A DNA stretch of 64,000 nucleotides from Niebla homalea. Lineage: Eukaryota > Ascomycota > Lecanoromycetes > Lecanorales > Ramalinaceae. The stretch spans positions 1,240,001 through 1,304,000 of the forward strand of contig JAHGAU010000007.1 of the NCBI GenBank assembly GCA_019925105.1. The letters run 5' to 3'. The notes under the pieces are model-generated. The model ran no database searches and was not told where the DNA came from. It was given only the letters and a program-made list of their open reading frames with translations. The translations under genes and the position numbers were made by a program. Positions 32,345 through 44,263 of the stretch are shown here, in pieces (the stretch's first letter is position 1; every line of letters begins with the position of its first letter).

Positions 32345-34083
32345 AAGACGTTATAACGAAGAGCAGAAGACTTATTATTCCTTAGTTTAATTATACCAGG
32401 AATTAGCCTTAATAACCTAAATCTTAACAAGAGATATAAATCCCTTCCAGTTAACCTTCCCTTAAATCTCCCCCTTTATCCTTTATTAAAGGTACCTTAA
32501 AAAAGAATTAAAAGGTTATTACTCCCTAGCTTAAATATATTAAAAATAAACTTATAAAGTTTAAATCCGAGTAAAAAGAGGAGAAAATTAAATTTATTTC
32601 CCGCCTTTAATAGGCGAAAAATATAAAAATACCTCTTTATAAAAATACTTAGATACGTATAATAAGTAATTTTAATATACGGAGTCGGATTAAAGAGATA
32701 AATAAATAGGTTAAACGTAATTATATTAAGTTTAACGGGATGAATACTTTCCGTATCTCTATAATAATTATACCAATTTATAAAGGGCTAATTAAAGGAT
32801 TTTAAACCTTAATTATCTTAAAAAAAAATAAGTTCAACGATATTTAATATAATAAAGTAATTAAGTAAGTTAATAGCTTTACGGCCAATAATAAAAAGGT
32901 TAATTTCGATTTTAAATATACTTAAAATATTAATAATATTACTTTTATATTATTATTATTTAAAAAAAGTTAAAAGAGAAGTTTATAAGGATATTAATAA
33001 AGTAATTAAGCCAGAAAAAGAAAACTTATTTAAAGATAAAGGGATATATTAAATAATTAATTAATAAGTAAAAATAGTTATTCTATTATATAAATAATAA
33101 ATATTTATATAAAATAATACTTTATTACGTTAACGATAATATTTATATTTAGTTTACCGGCTATAATATACTTATATAGGTTAATTACTATTATATTAAT
33201 AATAAAGTATATAATCTTAAAAACTTATTACCTATATTACTTATTAAGTTAAAAGGATTAACTTATAAAAACTTAAAAAATTAAAAAAACTCAGAGTTAC
33301 GTTATAATTATAATAATAACTTTAAGTAATTACGTTTTTAAGACGCTTAATATAATTTATTAATTATTGAATTTAGGTTTTTATTAAATTATTTTAAGCG
33401 TTCTTAAGCGCGTTATATTAATTTATTAATATATATACCTTAACCGGACTTCCTGCTTTCCCCCTTTAAAATTTCTCCTCCGCCGTTCTTTCTTTAAGGC
33501 CTTATATTAGATTAAATCTATTACTTTAAGAGCATAAATATTAATAATAGGGACCTACTTAGCCACTTAATAAAGGCCGGAGTAATCCTATTACCTATAA
33601 GGAATAGAATAGTTACCTTAAGTACCTATAAAAAAAATATAATAACGATATACTCTTTAATTTATATTGAAAGGCTATTAAGAAATTAAAAATTAAAGGC
33701 TTTAACTTAAAAACCGTATAATAAATAAAATATAACTTAAATAACTATTAAGAGCTTTTAAATCTAAGTATACGTAAAGGGATTATTAAGGGTATTACTT
33801 ATAAAATTAACCGTTAAGATAAATAACGTAAATATAATTTAACTTATATAACTATTAAGAGGCTAATAGTTAATAAACTATTTAATAATTCTATAAATAT
33901 AGATCTTACTTAAAATTAAGTAAATAAGGATAACTTAAAAACGGACTTATATAATAAATATTTAAATAAGAACCTACAGGATAAATGACGTTTAAATTAA
34001 ATAATAATAATAAATAAGAACGATTAAGGTTAAAAATAAGGTAAAAGATAAAACGTATTTACTTATAATTTATTTATAAAAGT

Positions 34084-34088
34084 ATATT
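34084..34088 (+). repeat. Target-site duplication, left copy
   Basis: The five bases ATATT directly before the left LTR are repeated directly after the right LTR (41005-41009), as expected for retroviral-type integration. Confidence 0.75.
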
Positions 34089-34234
34089 TGTTGGTGTATG
34101 GACCAAAAAGTGTGATAATGTATGAATGATGATTCTACCTAAAGGATGGGAGCATTATAAGGATACCTATCCTTTATGTATAAAGGATGTCCTATATTTA
34201 TTAATGCTCTTATATATATATATTATATTTAATA
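34089..34234. repeat. Left LTR (146 bp)
   Basis: Its outer third keeps TG dinucleotides (TGTTGGTGTATGGACC), while its inner half is converted (TATTATATTTAATA where the other LTR has CTACACCTAACA). It aligns base for base with 40859-41004. Confidence 0.85.
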
Positions 34235-37200
34235 AATGCTATTAAAAGAAAAAAGGCTATTATTTACAGTAACGTTTACCTTAATATATTAATATAAATA
34301 TTAATGTTTAATAATATATTATGCTCTTTATATCTTATATTTTTATGTTAAAATTTTACTTAATTTTACGGGGGCGGTCGCAATTATGCTTAAGACAGAA
34401 TATACGAAAAGTATTAATAAATAATAAGGGTACTATTTCGGTAAATACCGGTAATCGCAATAAAGTAAATTTACCATAACGGATAATAACGACGTTATCG
34501 AATTCGGGATACGTAATATAAAATTTATATAGTAAATCTAAGTACAACTTTAATAACGGAAGCTTATTATTATATTCTATATTTTAAGTAATTTATTTAA
34601 TTAAATATCTGCCGTCCCTTTTTTTATAAATAATTCTTTTAATAATATACTTTTCTTTATTCTCGGAATTAGCTTTAAGAGTAAACGGTACGTTATAATT
34701 AAGTTATTTATTAAAAGGGTCTTTTATTAAGTTATTAATTAACTTTAATATATTAATTAAAATAACCGGTATTATCTTTATGTTAACGGGCAATTTAAGC
34801 TTATATATAAGGTAATTAATTTTCTTAATAATAATAAAAAGTCCAACGTACTATTAATATAGCTTATAATTTTCGATACCGGGGATATTATATTTATAAT
34901 ATAACTTTAAATAGATTAAATTATTAATATTAAATTAAATTAATTTATAACTTTAATTATACCGGAATTTAACTATTATCTATATAAATTCCAATAAGTT
35001 TTATGCTTCTCTATAATTCTATAATTAAAGTACGTTATACTTAAGAATTAAAAAGGTTATTAAAAGGTTTAAGGGGTCGCAGATATTTATATTATAGTAA
35101 ATTTTATTCGGAGTAAATTTAATTAATATTAATTTTAAATTATTTAAAATATTTTAAATATATAGGATAATATTTATCCAGCTATAATCCGGATATATAA
35201 TTATAAAGTAACGTAATATAATTTTAACTGTTTAATTAATCCTTTTTAATTAATTATTAATTTAAGGGTAATATATATTAAATATAAGAATATAAATATT
35301 TATTTCTTTAAATATGGATTTCTAAAATACGGAAATAAATTTACGATTTCTATTTAATATAATATTAAAGGGAATTCCCTATTTTTATTTTATTAATTTA
35401 ATTAATAGTAATTTTATTTAATTATTAACCTTAAATTTAATATTATTAAGGAGTAAAAGTACCCGCTTAAAGAACTTATTAATAACGGTAAAAAGTATAT
35501 TACAATTATACCAATTTAATAAAGCGACAATAAAATTTATATAAATTATATAGAAGATAATTAATAGGCTTAAAATTAATTAAAGTAATCTATAAAATAT
35601 ATATTTCTTAATTTAATTTAAGTTATATTCAGGATAATACGTAATATATTTCCGCAATTATTTACTTAATCTAAGTAAATATACTGAGTTTATTAGTTTA
35701 TTATAAAATCGGTTAAAGTTATTATATAATAAATTATTATATACTTATTAAAAGATTACCCCCTTAAATTTATTAAGTATATATAATCGTAATAAATAAT
35801 TAACGGATTCTAGGTTATAAATAAGGCCGTTTTTTAATATAAAGTATAATTTAATTTTTATATCTTATAGATTTAATTCTTCTTCGGTTATTAAGACTTT
35901 TTATAATCTTATTTATATTTTATCTTTTATATATTCTTTTTTAATTTACTTTTTAAATTTATTTAAGATATAAATATAATAAAGAATAATTAATTTACTA
36001 TTATTTACGTTATTGAAAATTCCGATTTCTATAGATAAAGTCTGTATATCGTTAATTAATCGTAAGAGTATGTCGGGAACGGTATTTACCGAACCCGATT
36101 TATAGCGTAACGAAATATCGAATATTAATAAATATTATAACGTATAAATTAAGCGGAGATTAAACTTATTAATTATAGAAATCTTTAAATTTATTTATTT
36201 AAAGATATTAATAATTATATTATAATCCGTAAAGATTATATAGCTAGGTTTATAATAATTTGTTTTAATTAAATATTTAATTTTACGTACAATCTAGACT
36301 ATACCCGTAATTTTTAATTCCGTAGGTTAATAATTTTTCTTGGTTATATTTAAGCTTTTATTAAGGAATATTATTAATTATACTTTATTATACGTAATTT
36401 TTAATAAATCGTTAATCTCTATAATGCTATAAGGTAACGGGTTATCCTTAATATAATATATTATAGCCGTAATACCTAGTTCCTTTAATACGTTAATATC
36501 GGTAAATAAAGGCCGATTAAGATTATAATATATAAGAAACGATAGTTCTAAAAACGCGTTTTTTAAATCCTTAAAAGTACGGTCTTTTTCTTGGGTAGGT
36601 ATAAACTTAATCCGAGATATTTTCTGCTTACGGTATAAACCCGTATATTCTAAATCTGCTTTTCTTAAATTTATAGTAAAAGAGATTTTACGTACTTAAA
36701 ATAAAATAACGCGTTAAACATAATTCTTTATTCCGGTATATAATTAATTTATAAGATTAAAAAAGACTTTAAGGTTTCTTAATAAATTAGGAAATTTAAG
36801 GTTCTATATAACCTTAATTTTATTATTAAACGTAAATATCCTTAAAGAATCGACTTATTAATTAAAAAGTTTAATTATAAAATAATTAATAAATAATTTT
36901 ATTAATAAAAAATCTACGTATTTATCTTTAAGAATTTAAAAGACTTAATATAAATAAATAATATACTCCTTTAATAAATAATTAAAAATAATTATATTAT
37001 TTATAAATACTTACGTAAAATTTTATATTAAACGTAATATATTATCTATTTACCTTTATATATATAGAGAATTGCCTTTAAAACTTATTAATATAACCGA
37101 AGATTCCTTTTAACCTTTATAGGAAATAATATAAAGTTTATATTAATCGGATTTACGTATAAGAAATTAATAAAAATAATTACGGGTATCGATTACGGTA

Positions 37201-40200
37201 ATATATTTATAATTTATAATTAAAGAAATTATTTCCTATTATAATAATAATAAATATAAATTGGAAATCGTAATTTTATTAAGTAATTGAATATCGATTA
37301 TAATATGGCCCTTACGTCCATTTAAGGTATTATATTAAACGATAAAAGTAAAGTATAAAAATTCCGTAAGTTATATAAATTAATATAATTTACCCTTATT
37401 ATATATTTTATTTAAAGCTTAATTTATAACCTTTTAATCTTTATATTTAATATTATATATTTTCTTAAGTTTAATAATTATATTAAGTTAAAAATTAATA
37501 AATATATATTAATTTTCTAGAATATTAATTATAATATTATTATCTTTAAAGATATTGCTAAATTTTTTAATAATATTATTTAATTAAATTTACGTATTTC
37601 CGTTACGTATATAAATCTTAACGCCGTTAAATAAAACCTGTTTTTTACGGTTATTGATTTATAATAACCGGTTTAAGTAAATCTTTAAATAACTAAAAGT
37701 TATAAAGATTATTCCGGAGAATATAAAGATTAATATTATTATTACGGTAACTTTATAAATCTATAACTTAAATTTTTGGGTTCTCCATCCGTAAGTAATA
37801 AATAATATTAATAAACTTAAAACTATTATATAATAAAATTATAAGGGTAAGTCGTATAAAATTCTAAGTTTTATTTTATATAATAAATTAACCTTTTAAT
37901 TAATATCGTTTTTAATTTAAATAACCGATATTTTTAAGTTAACGATATATATAAATATGCCACCTTAGAATCCAAGATTATAAGACGGTATTAACTACGG
38001 TTTAAAGATAAAATCCCGGGACTTTAATAATTCTTTTAAAGTCCCTTTTTTTCTGATATATAATTAATATTTATACCGTACTATAAGTTAAAACCTAAGT
38101 TTATTGTTTTATATAAATTATACGTTATAACTACGCTGCTTCCTTTATAAAGGTAATTATTTTAATACTTATATTTTTATAAATATTAATAATATATTTT
38201 TAATTATTAAAATCGACTATTATTTTATTAAGAGTTATAATATTAATAACGATTAAAATATTAATAAATAGATTATATATTAAATAAATTTTAACCGCGA
38301 TTTTTCTTAAAATAAATATCGTATTCTTCTTTTTTAAGAAGAATAAATTAAGTATTATAAATTTATCGGTAATTAACTTGAAATTATTAACGTTTATAAC
38401 CGGAATTAACTTAAGTAATTTCTGGATTTTAAAATTTAAATCTAGAATTCGGGAGAATATAATATTGCGATTAATAATCGTAATAAAGTACCCGTTATTT
38501 ATATAAAAGTTTATTACGGGTAAATTAAGGGCAAATTAGACTTTACCCATAATATATTAATATACTTTAAAGGCAAAACCTATAAAGTACGTACTCTTTA
38601 TTACGGTAAAGCTAATAATTATAGGTAATATATTATTAATTTATTAAGTTTACGTATATTAATTATTAACGGATTGAATCCGTTAATTCGGTAAAAGGGC
38701 CTTAAGAGTATTTAAGTTTATTCCCTTTAATTTCTAGCAATTATATTTAAAATAAGTAAAAAGTTTATTTCACGATAAGTACTTTAATACGCATTTAATA
38801 TATTAATAATATATAGGGAATTAATATATAAAATATATTTCTTCTATAATAAAGTTATCGTTATCCTAAGATCCTTTTAATTCTTTTTTATCGGATAACG
38901 TATTCTTTTCTTTTTTATTTTTAAGTATAGAAACTTAATTAACCCTTTATTTTATACGGCGTATTCAATATTTAAAATCGGACCCTCTTCTTAAGGGCTT
39001 TAATTTTCTTTAGCTTAACGTTAATATTTTCTTTTATAACGTTAAAGGCAATTATTATTATCCTTTTTTTTAAGGGCGTATATTATAAGCTTTATTTTAT
39101 CTATACGTTTAAAAGGATAATATTAATAATTAAGAAGAAAAACCGGCTTTTGAATTTTTTATAAAATTCCGGTTACCTTAAAATAACGTACCCATTTTAC
39201 GATTTTACGGATATATCTATAAAAGTATTTAATGTTTAATAGCGTAAGCCTATTAATTATATTTAAATTTATTTATAAATTTAAGGTAATTATTAATAAT
39301 AATAGTTATATTTAATAATCGTAAATTCTATTGAAATTCTAAGTTTAACCTGCCGTAAATAAACGTAAATTAATTTTAAATATTATTAAAATTTAACGTA
39401 TACGTAACCCACAGAATAGTTTACGTATATTCACGGGGTTCCCGGTTCTGAAAGGCATTATTTATAATATACTTTTCGGTAATTAAAATATTTAAGCCGA
39501 TTTATTAAGGTAACTTAAATTTAACGATAATTTAAAAAGTTTATTTAATTAAATTATCGTTATATTTAATAAATCGTTTCTTAACATTTAATAACTCTAT
39601 AATATATTACTTTAAAACGGTATTTTTTAAGCATAATTGTAAGTTATTCCGTAGTAATTATATATTTATTATTTAAATAATATCCTTTAATCGATCGATA
39701 AAAATATATATATCCCGGAAAAAGGTATATTTCCCGGAATACTTAATTATAAGAACTATATCGGAAAACTTATTTTTATAAAAAAAGTTAAAAAATCCGA
39801 TGTTACCGGGATTAAAATTTATTAATCGGTTTAACTGTAAGCCTTTTACTAATTATATTATATTATTAAGAGGAGGGAATAAATTATCGCCGGGATTATT
39901 TTATTATTAACCTTATATAATAACGGGAATTAATTCTTAAATTATACCCCGTAATTATACTATTTATTCTTCGGTAAAACCTATTATTTTTAACCGATTA
40001 AGCGGATTAATAAGTTAAATAAAAATTGCTTCTTCGGCAGAAATACCTTTTATTTAATATAATAAACTTAAATTTAATGAATTTAAGTTTAATATATTAA
40101 ATTTATTAGGCTCGGATTCCGGTTTAATACTTAAAGCCGGAAAGGAATATTATAGTATTAATATTAATATAAAAGGTAAATCTAGTAGTTACTATAATAA

Positions 40201-40858
40201 TAAAAAACTATCTAATAGAAATAATAATTTTATAATATTAAGTTTCTAAGGACTTTAACCATATCGACGTAATTTAAACTTACTTAATTTTATTAAGGTC
40301 GATAATAATCTATATAATAATTATAACAATAATAAAACGTCTTTAAAGTATAGTAGATTACGTTAAAGTATTAAAGGATTTAAAATTTAGTTTTTAGGAA
40401 TTAAATTAAAAAAAGTAATAAATTCTATAGCTTCGGAAGATTTTAACTAAAGTAATCTGTTTACGGTAAATATAATTTTTAAGTTGCTTAATCGTTAATT
40501 ATTCTTGATTATTTAAATAATTCCTTCCGAAGTTAAATATAGGATAATTACGGTTATTAAGTTATTAGATTTTAATAAGGCGTTTAATTAATAGGTTAAA
40601 ATAATAATACTAAAATCCGGTAATACTTAAGAAACCTATAATATATATATCTTCTTTATAATACCGTTTTTAATCTTTCTTTAAAGGTATTTAAAAGCGA
40701 ATTAAAAGCGGTATTCCAAAGGATATAAGGCTAATACCTTTAATACTATTATAAAGGAAATATCCGCTATAATTAATAAATTAATACTTTAATTCATATT
40801 AACGGATCTTACGATATACGTTAATATAATATTAATGCAAGTAGCTATTGCTACTATT

Positions 40859-41004
40859 TATTGGTATATAGACCAAAAAGTATAATAATATATAAATAAT
40901 AATTCTACCTAAAGGATGGGAGCATTATAAGGATGCCTGTCCTCTACGTACAAAGGGTGTCCTACACCTATCAATGCTCCCATACATACATGCTACACCT
41001 AACA
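40859..41004. repeat. Right LTR (146 bp)
   Basis: Mirror pattern of the left LTR: the inner third is converted (TATTGGTATATAGACC), the outer half is intact (ATACATGCTACACCTAACA). Directly followed by the ATATT duplication. Confidence 0.85.
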
Positions 41005-41009
41005 ATATT
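41005..41009 (+). repeat. Target-site duplication, right copy
   Basis: ATATT, identical to 34084-34088. The duplicated bases belong to the AT-rich decayed flank. Confidence 0.75.
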
Positions 41010-42527
41010 ATATTCTTATAATTCCCTTATTACGTATTTATAGTATTTAAAGAGTATAATTAAATTTAAACCCTTATATTAAGGATATACGCCGGTAATA
41101 ACTATTTTAAGAAAGAACTTAAAGTTACTTAAATAAGGGTTAAATTTATACTTTTAAGCCATTATAATATTAACTTATATCCATTTCTTTAAATAAGTAA
41201 AAAACGTTTTAATAAAGTTAAAGTCTAATAAATATAATAGTAAAAATTCGATTTTAATATTTACCTCTATATAAATATTACGTAACTCGGGATCCCGGTA
41301 AGCTTTTATATTATTTATTATTAAAACGGATTATTATCCTTTTCTTTAACCAATATAAAGAAGGAGGACCTTCTTAATAATAAAAATGTTAAAAAACTCC
41401 TGGGTAAAGGACCCCTAATAAATCTTATACATAATATAGCCACTTATAATATAAGCTGGTAATATACTTTATTTCTTAAACTTTTTAAGTAATTATACCT
41501 TCTTATAAGCTATACCCTTTAAAGTTTATTTATAACGTCGATCGGTTATCCGTTTATTATTTATTATTTTATTAAAGAAAACGAGCTTTTTAAACTTATA
41601 TTAAGATATACGTATAAAAAACCGGTTTCTTAACTCTAAATCTTTCTTAACCATTATATATTTAATCCTTTTCCTTATAATATTAAGGTTTTAAAATATA
41701 TATTAATTAATCGTTTAATTAAAAACGTCGATACCTTACTTATTAAAAAGGATTTAATGGATTTTAATTAAGTAAACGTTTGGATTTATTTTTAAATAGC
41801 TCTTAATAAAGAGGGTAATATATTTAAGTAAAGCCTTAAACCGACCGGGCTTTAATATCGATAATATATATATATCCCCTATTTCTTTATAGGTCTTACG
41901 GTAACGTTTAATAATCCTAGGCTTTAAACCCCGGTAATCCGCGACCTATATATTACTCCTTCTTTATTTAAAGTCTTATTTATATTAAAGGCGTAATTAC
42001 TCTATAATAAGCTCTTAACCTATAATGACGGTATTACGAGGATTTAAGGTAATAAAATTAAAAAAAGACGTAAAAGTAATAAAAATAAATAGTTTAAACG
42101 CGATAACGATAGTAATAACGATAAAGTAAGCCTTAAAGGACGTATTATACCTTATAATATAATTAATTACATATATAAGCTATATTATAAACTATAAGGA
42201 ACGATTTAATCCACAAATCCCAAAAAATGTCTGCTGGCGGTGGTGGGCATGCATCCCACCAAAATTTGGGTGTGTGGTCCGCATTTTAACGCGCGCGGCC
42301 ACATATTTTGGATTCGACGATAAGATTACTTGATAAAAATCCTGAACATCAAAAAATCGTAAAATCTCAAGAATCAAAAGCATTTGCGTGCATCCAGCGT
42401 ACCACCCTGTCAGACGCGAGGACGCATAAGAGTGGATGGGTAGGTATGGATTGAGTGTAATGAGTGTGTCTGTATGATCTATGTAGGAAGGATGAATCTA
42501 TCTGCATGGAATACCCGGGTGATATGA

Positions 42528-42620
42528 GATGTACGGCCAGGTGATGTAATCTACACGTGTCATGAGAGTGTCTTGGCACCGCTCGCATGACGGCTCAGTG
42601 ACACTCCATGCAACACCACC
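42528..42620 (+). repeat. Left arm of a diverged inverted repeat
   Basis: Matches the reverse complement of 43214-43311 at roughly three quarters of positions, including the blocks GATGTACGGC, TCTACACG, TCATGAG and GTCTTGGCA. Weaker similarity may continue outward. Confidence 0.6.
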
Positions 42621-42870
42621 ATTATGCCTGCACCCAGGCTGACACACCCTTTCTTTTGATGATGTCACGACTAATTGTCTGAAAGTATCACCATCGCAAT
42701 CGATCTCTTCAACCTCACATAAAGCCGAGTGATGGATGGTGATGCCCTCACTAAATGGTGGTTTGTATGGCAGTGTTGCGATCGCCACGTGGTAGGGCTG
42801 AGCGAGTTTGTTGACCTCATCCTCCTCATCTGCACCCTCACCCTTACTCCTCAGCAAACCCTTCAGCAAG

Positions 42871-43110
42871 AGGTGACGCCCGATCCTCACATGCCCCCAC
42901 CGCAATAGGCCCAAAACCACCGTGGTATGGATGGAGTACCTGAGATGTGAGCAAGGCCTCCCTGGACCTGAGGTGACGCCTGAGCTCCACATGCTCCCAC
43001 TCCGACAGGCCAAAAACACGGCAATTGCTTTGGAGACCTTACCTTTCAGGCAAGGCCTTTGACACTCCACCCCTGTACTTGAAGCGACGCGTGCTTCTCA
43101 CATGCTCCCA
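42871..43110 (+). repeat. Degenerate tandem repeat, three units
   Basis: Units beginning near 42871, 42971 and 43082 share a GAGGTGACGCC-like start and a CTCACATGCTCCCA-like core, at spacings of about 100 and 111 bp. They lie between the arms of the inverted repeat. Confidence 0.55.
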
Positions 43111-43213
43111 TAGCTACCACCCAAAATAAAAGCATTTAGAATGCAGAACCTAAGGATTAAGCAAACACTCCACAAACCGTAGAAGACTCCGGTGGTGTTC
43201 CTAGCTGTCAGCC

Positions 43214-43311
43214 GGTGTGTTGCGTGCGTGGAGTGCGGGCAAGGAGTGTTATGGAGGCAATGCCAAGACATCCTCATGATGCGTGTAGATACTATCACCT
43301 CGCCGTACATC
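43214..43311 (-). repeat. Right arm of the diverged inverted repeat
   Basis: Partner of 42528-42620. With about 600 bp between the arms this may be a worn non-autonomous transposon, but no target duplication was found. Confidence 0.6.
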
Positions 43312-43549
43312 CCAGAACGCCTAGTTGTTTACCCACAAGCACCTTTGTCTTCATAAATAGATCATCACATCGATCACACACAATGCACATACGTTGCATA
43401 CACACTCACTTGGCTGTCCATCTTACACTACCTATCATAGTTATGCAGACACTAATCTCTTACAATATGTAAGAGATAGTAAAACCTTCTGCATCAACAC
43501 ATAAGCTATGAAGGTACCTAGCTATGGTAAAGGTGGTGCACGCATGGTA

Positions 43550-43630
43550 GGTGTGTGCGCCAAAGCCCCCCCGGGAGCTAGTCCTCATGGGGTAAGTAAG
43601 CCGAGCGTGGGGCCACTTGGAACCATGACA
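43550..43630 (+). repeat. Dispersed repeat, copy C
   Basis: Same sequence family as 19791-19876, from GGTGTGTGCGCC to CCACTTGGAACCATGACA, with a five-base deletion near GTGGGGCCACTT. Ends 25 bp before the tRNA-Glu fragment. Confidence 0.75.
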
Positions 43631-43654
43631 CATAGTAGCTTCCTAGTTCTTAGG

Positions 43655-43795
43655 CTCAATGTACGATTCGCGATAGACCGGGGTTCGATTCCCCGCAACG
43701 GAATTTTTTGGTCTTTTCTTGCTTCGTCTTTCTGTGAAATACTGGGAGGAAGAAAAGGTCTGCCAGGCTCGACGGACATTCTATGCTCAATCTTT
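43655..43795 (+). pseudogene. tRNA-Glu 3' half with duplicated 3' flank
   Basis: From CTCAATGTACGAT through the intact T-arm and CAACGGA acceptor strand (ending 43702), then about 90 bp of flank (GGTCTTTTCTTGCTTCGTCT onward), this matches the tRNA-Glu at 29015-29097 and its 3' flank (28925-29014). The acceptor 5' strand and D-arm are missing, so it cannot be a working tRNA. Confidence 0.8.
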
Positions 43796-44263
43796 GTAAT
43801 TTTAAAATGTATATTATATTTCAATCTTTTACCTGGTTCAAATCTTGGAAAATTCTTTGTCCCTAGAACCCGTTGCTCGCTCCACCAAAGGTAATATTCG
43901 CTTGGAAAGAACAGCCCTTCCTCCTCTATTCACGAACAACATGCGGATACTGACTCATAGCAATTGATCTGGCAGTCAAGACTCAGGAGAATTACACTCA
44001 ACTCTTTTAATTTTCCCTACGAGAGGGGCATGGCACGCAGTAGAGTTGCGTGGCAATGGTAACTTGAATGAAAGGATATCATTGTTGCGGAACAGATAGC
44101 CTGAATCTCGCTCCAAAAACAAACATTGATGAACAATGGGTATCATGACACACAAAATGACCAACCCAACGCCCTCGCTATCATCCTCTTCGTTGTAGCC
44201 TACTCGTGTCCTGCGCCTGTTGTCCAGACGTCTTCGCTGTGATTATCATCGTGATAAATTATT

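Larger units (their letters stand above)
34089..41004 (-). mobile_element. Nested LTR retrotransposon, RIP-inactivated, probably Ty3/gypsy
   Basis: A 6.9 kb element bounded by 146-bp direct repeats that start TGTTGG and end CTAACA where undecayed, flanked by the ATATT duplication. All internal frames are destroyed. On the minus strand near 38.30-38.20 kb the decayed frame still reads with the spacing seen in fungal Ty3/gypsy retropepsins (hydrophobic N-x-L-I ... I-x-x-D-F pattern). The 3' end on that strand, near 34.5-34.36 kb, gives a basic tail (KHNCDRPRKIK) of the kind seen after chromo-integrases. Orientation and superfamily are therefore tentative; the LTR structure is firm. Confidence 0.75.
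32345..42190. repeat. RIP-mutated AT-rich island
   Basis: Nearly 10 kb of very AT-rich DNA in which CA and TG dinucleotides are almost absent while TA is dominant and CG persists. This is the product expected of repeat-induced point mutation (C to T at CpA on either strand). No open frame above about 63 codons survives. The edges are sharp, at the stop codon of the 190-residue gene and at about 42190. It consists of an LTR retrotransposon (34089-41004) nested in flanks (32345-34088 and 41005-42190) that are equally decayed and presumably belong to one or more older elements. Confidence 0.9.
42191..44263. other. Gene-free repeat-bearing spacer
   Basis: Normal base composition resumes abruptly at about 42190. 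The spacer carries a diverged inverted repeat, short tandem copies, a dispersed repeat and a tRNA-Glu fragment (listed separately). The minus-strand frame at 42498-43070 overlaps these repeats and is not credited. The last 470 bp before SFI1 hold nothing recognised. Confidence 0.5.

Noticed and set aside
32345..42190. CRISPR-like or centromeric satellite structure in the AT island
   Set aside because: No regular short repeat-spacer or satellite periodicity is visible; the AT richness is explained by CA/TG loss typical of RIP and by a definable LTR element.
42498..43070. 190-codon minus-strand frame
   Set aside because: It lies across the inverted and tandem repeats and has no family resemblance or splice support.
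43655..43702. Second tRNA-Glu gene
   Set aside because: The T-arm and acceptor 3' strand are perfect but the acceptor 5' strand and D-arm are missing, so no cloverleaf can form.
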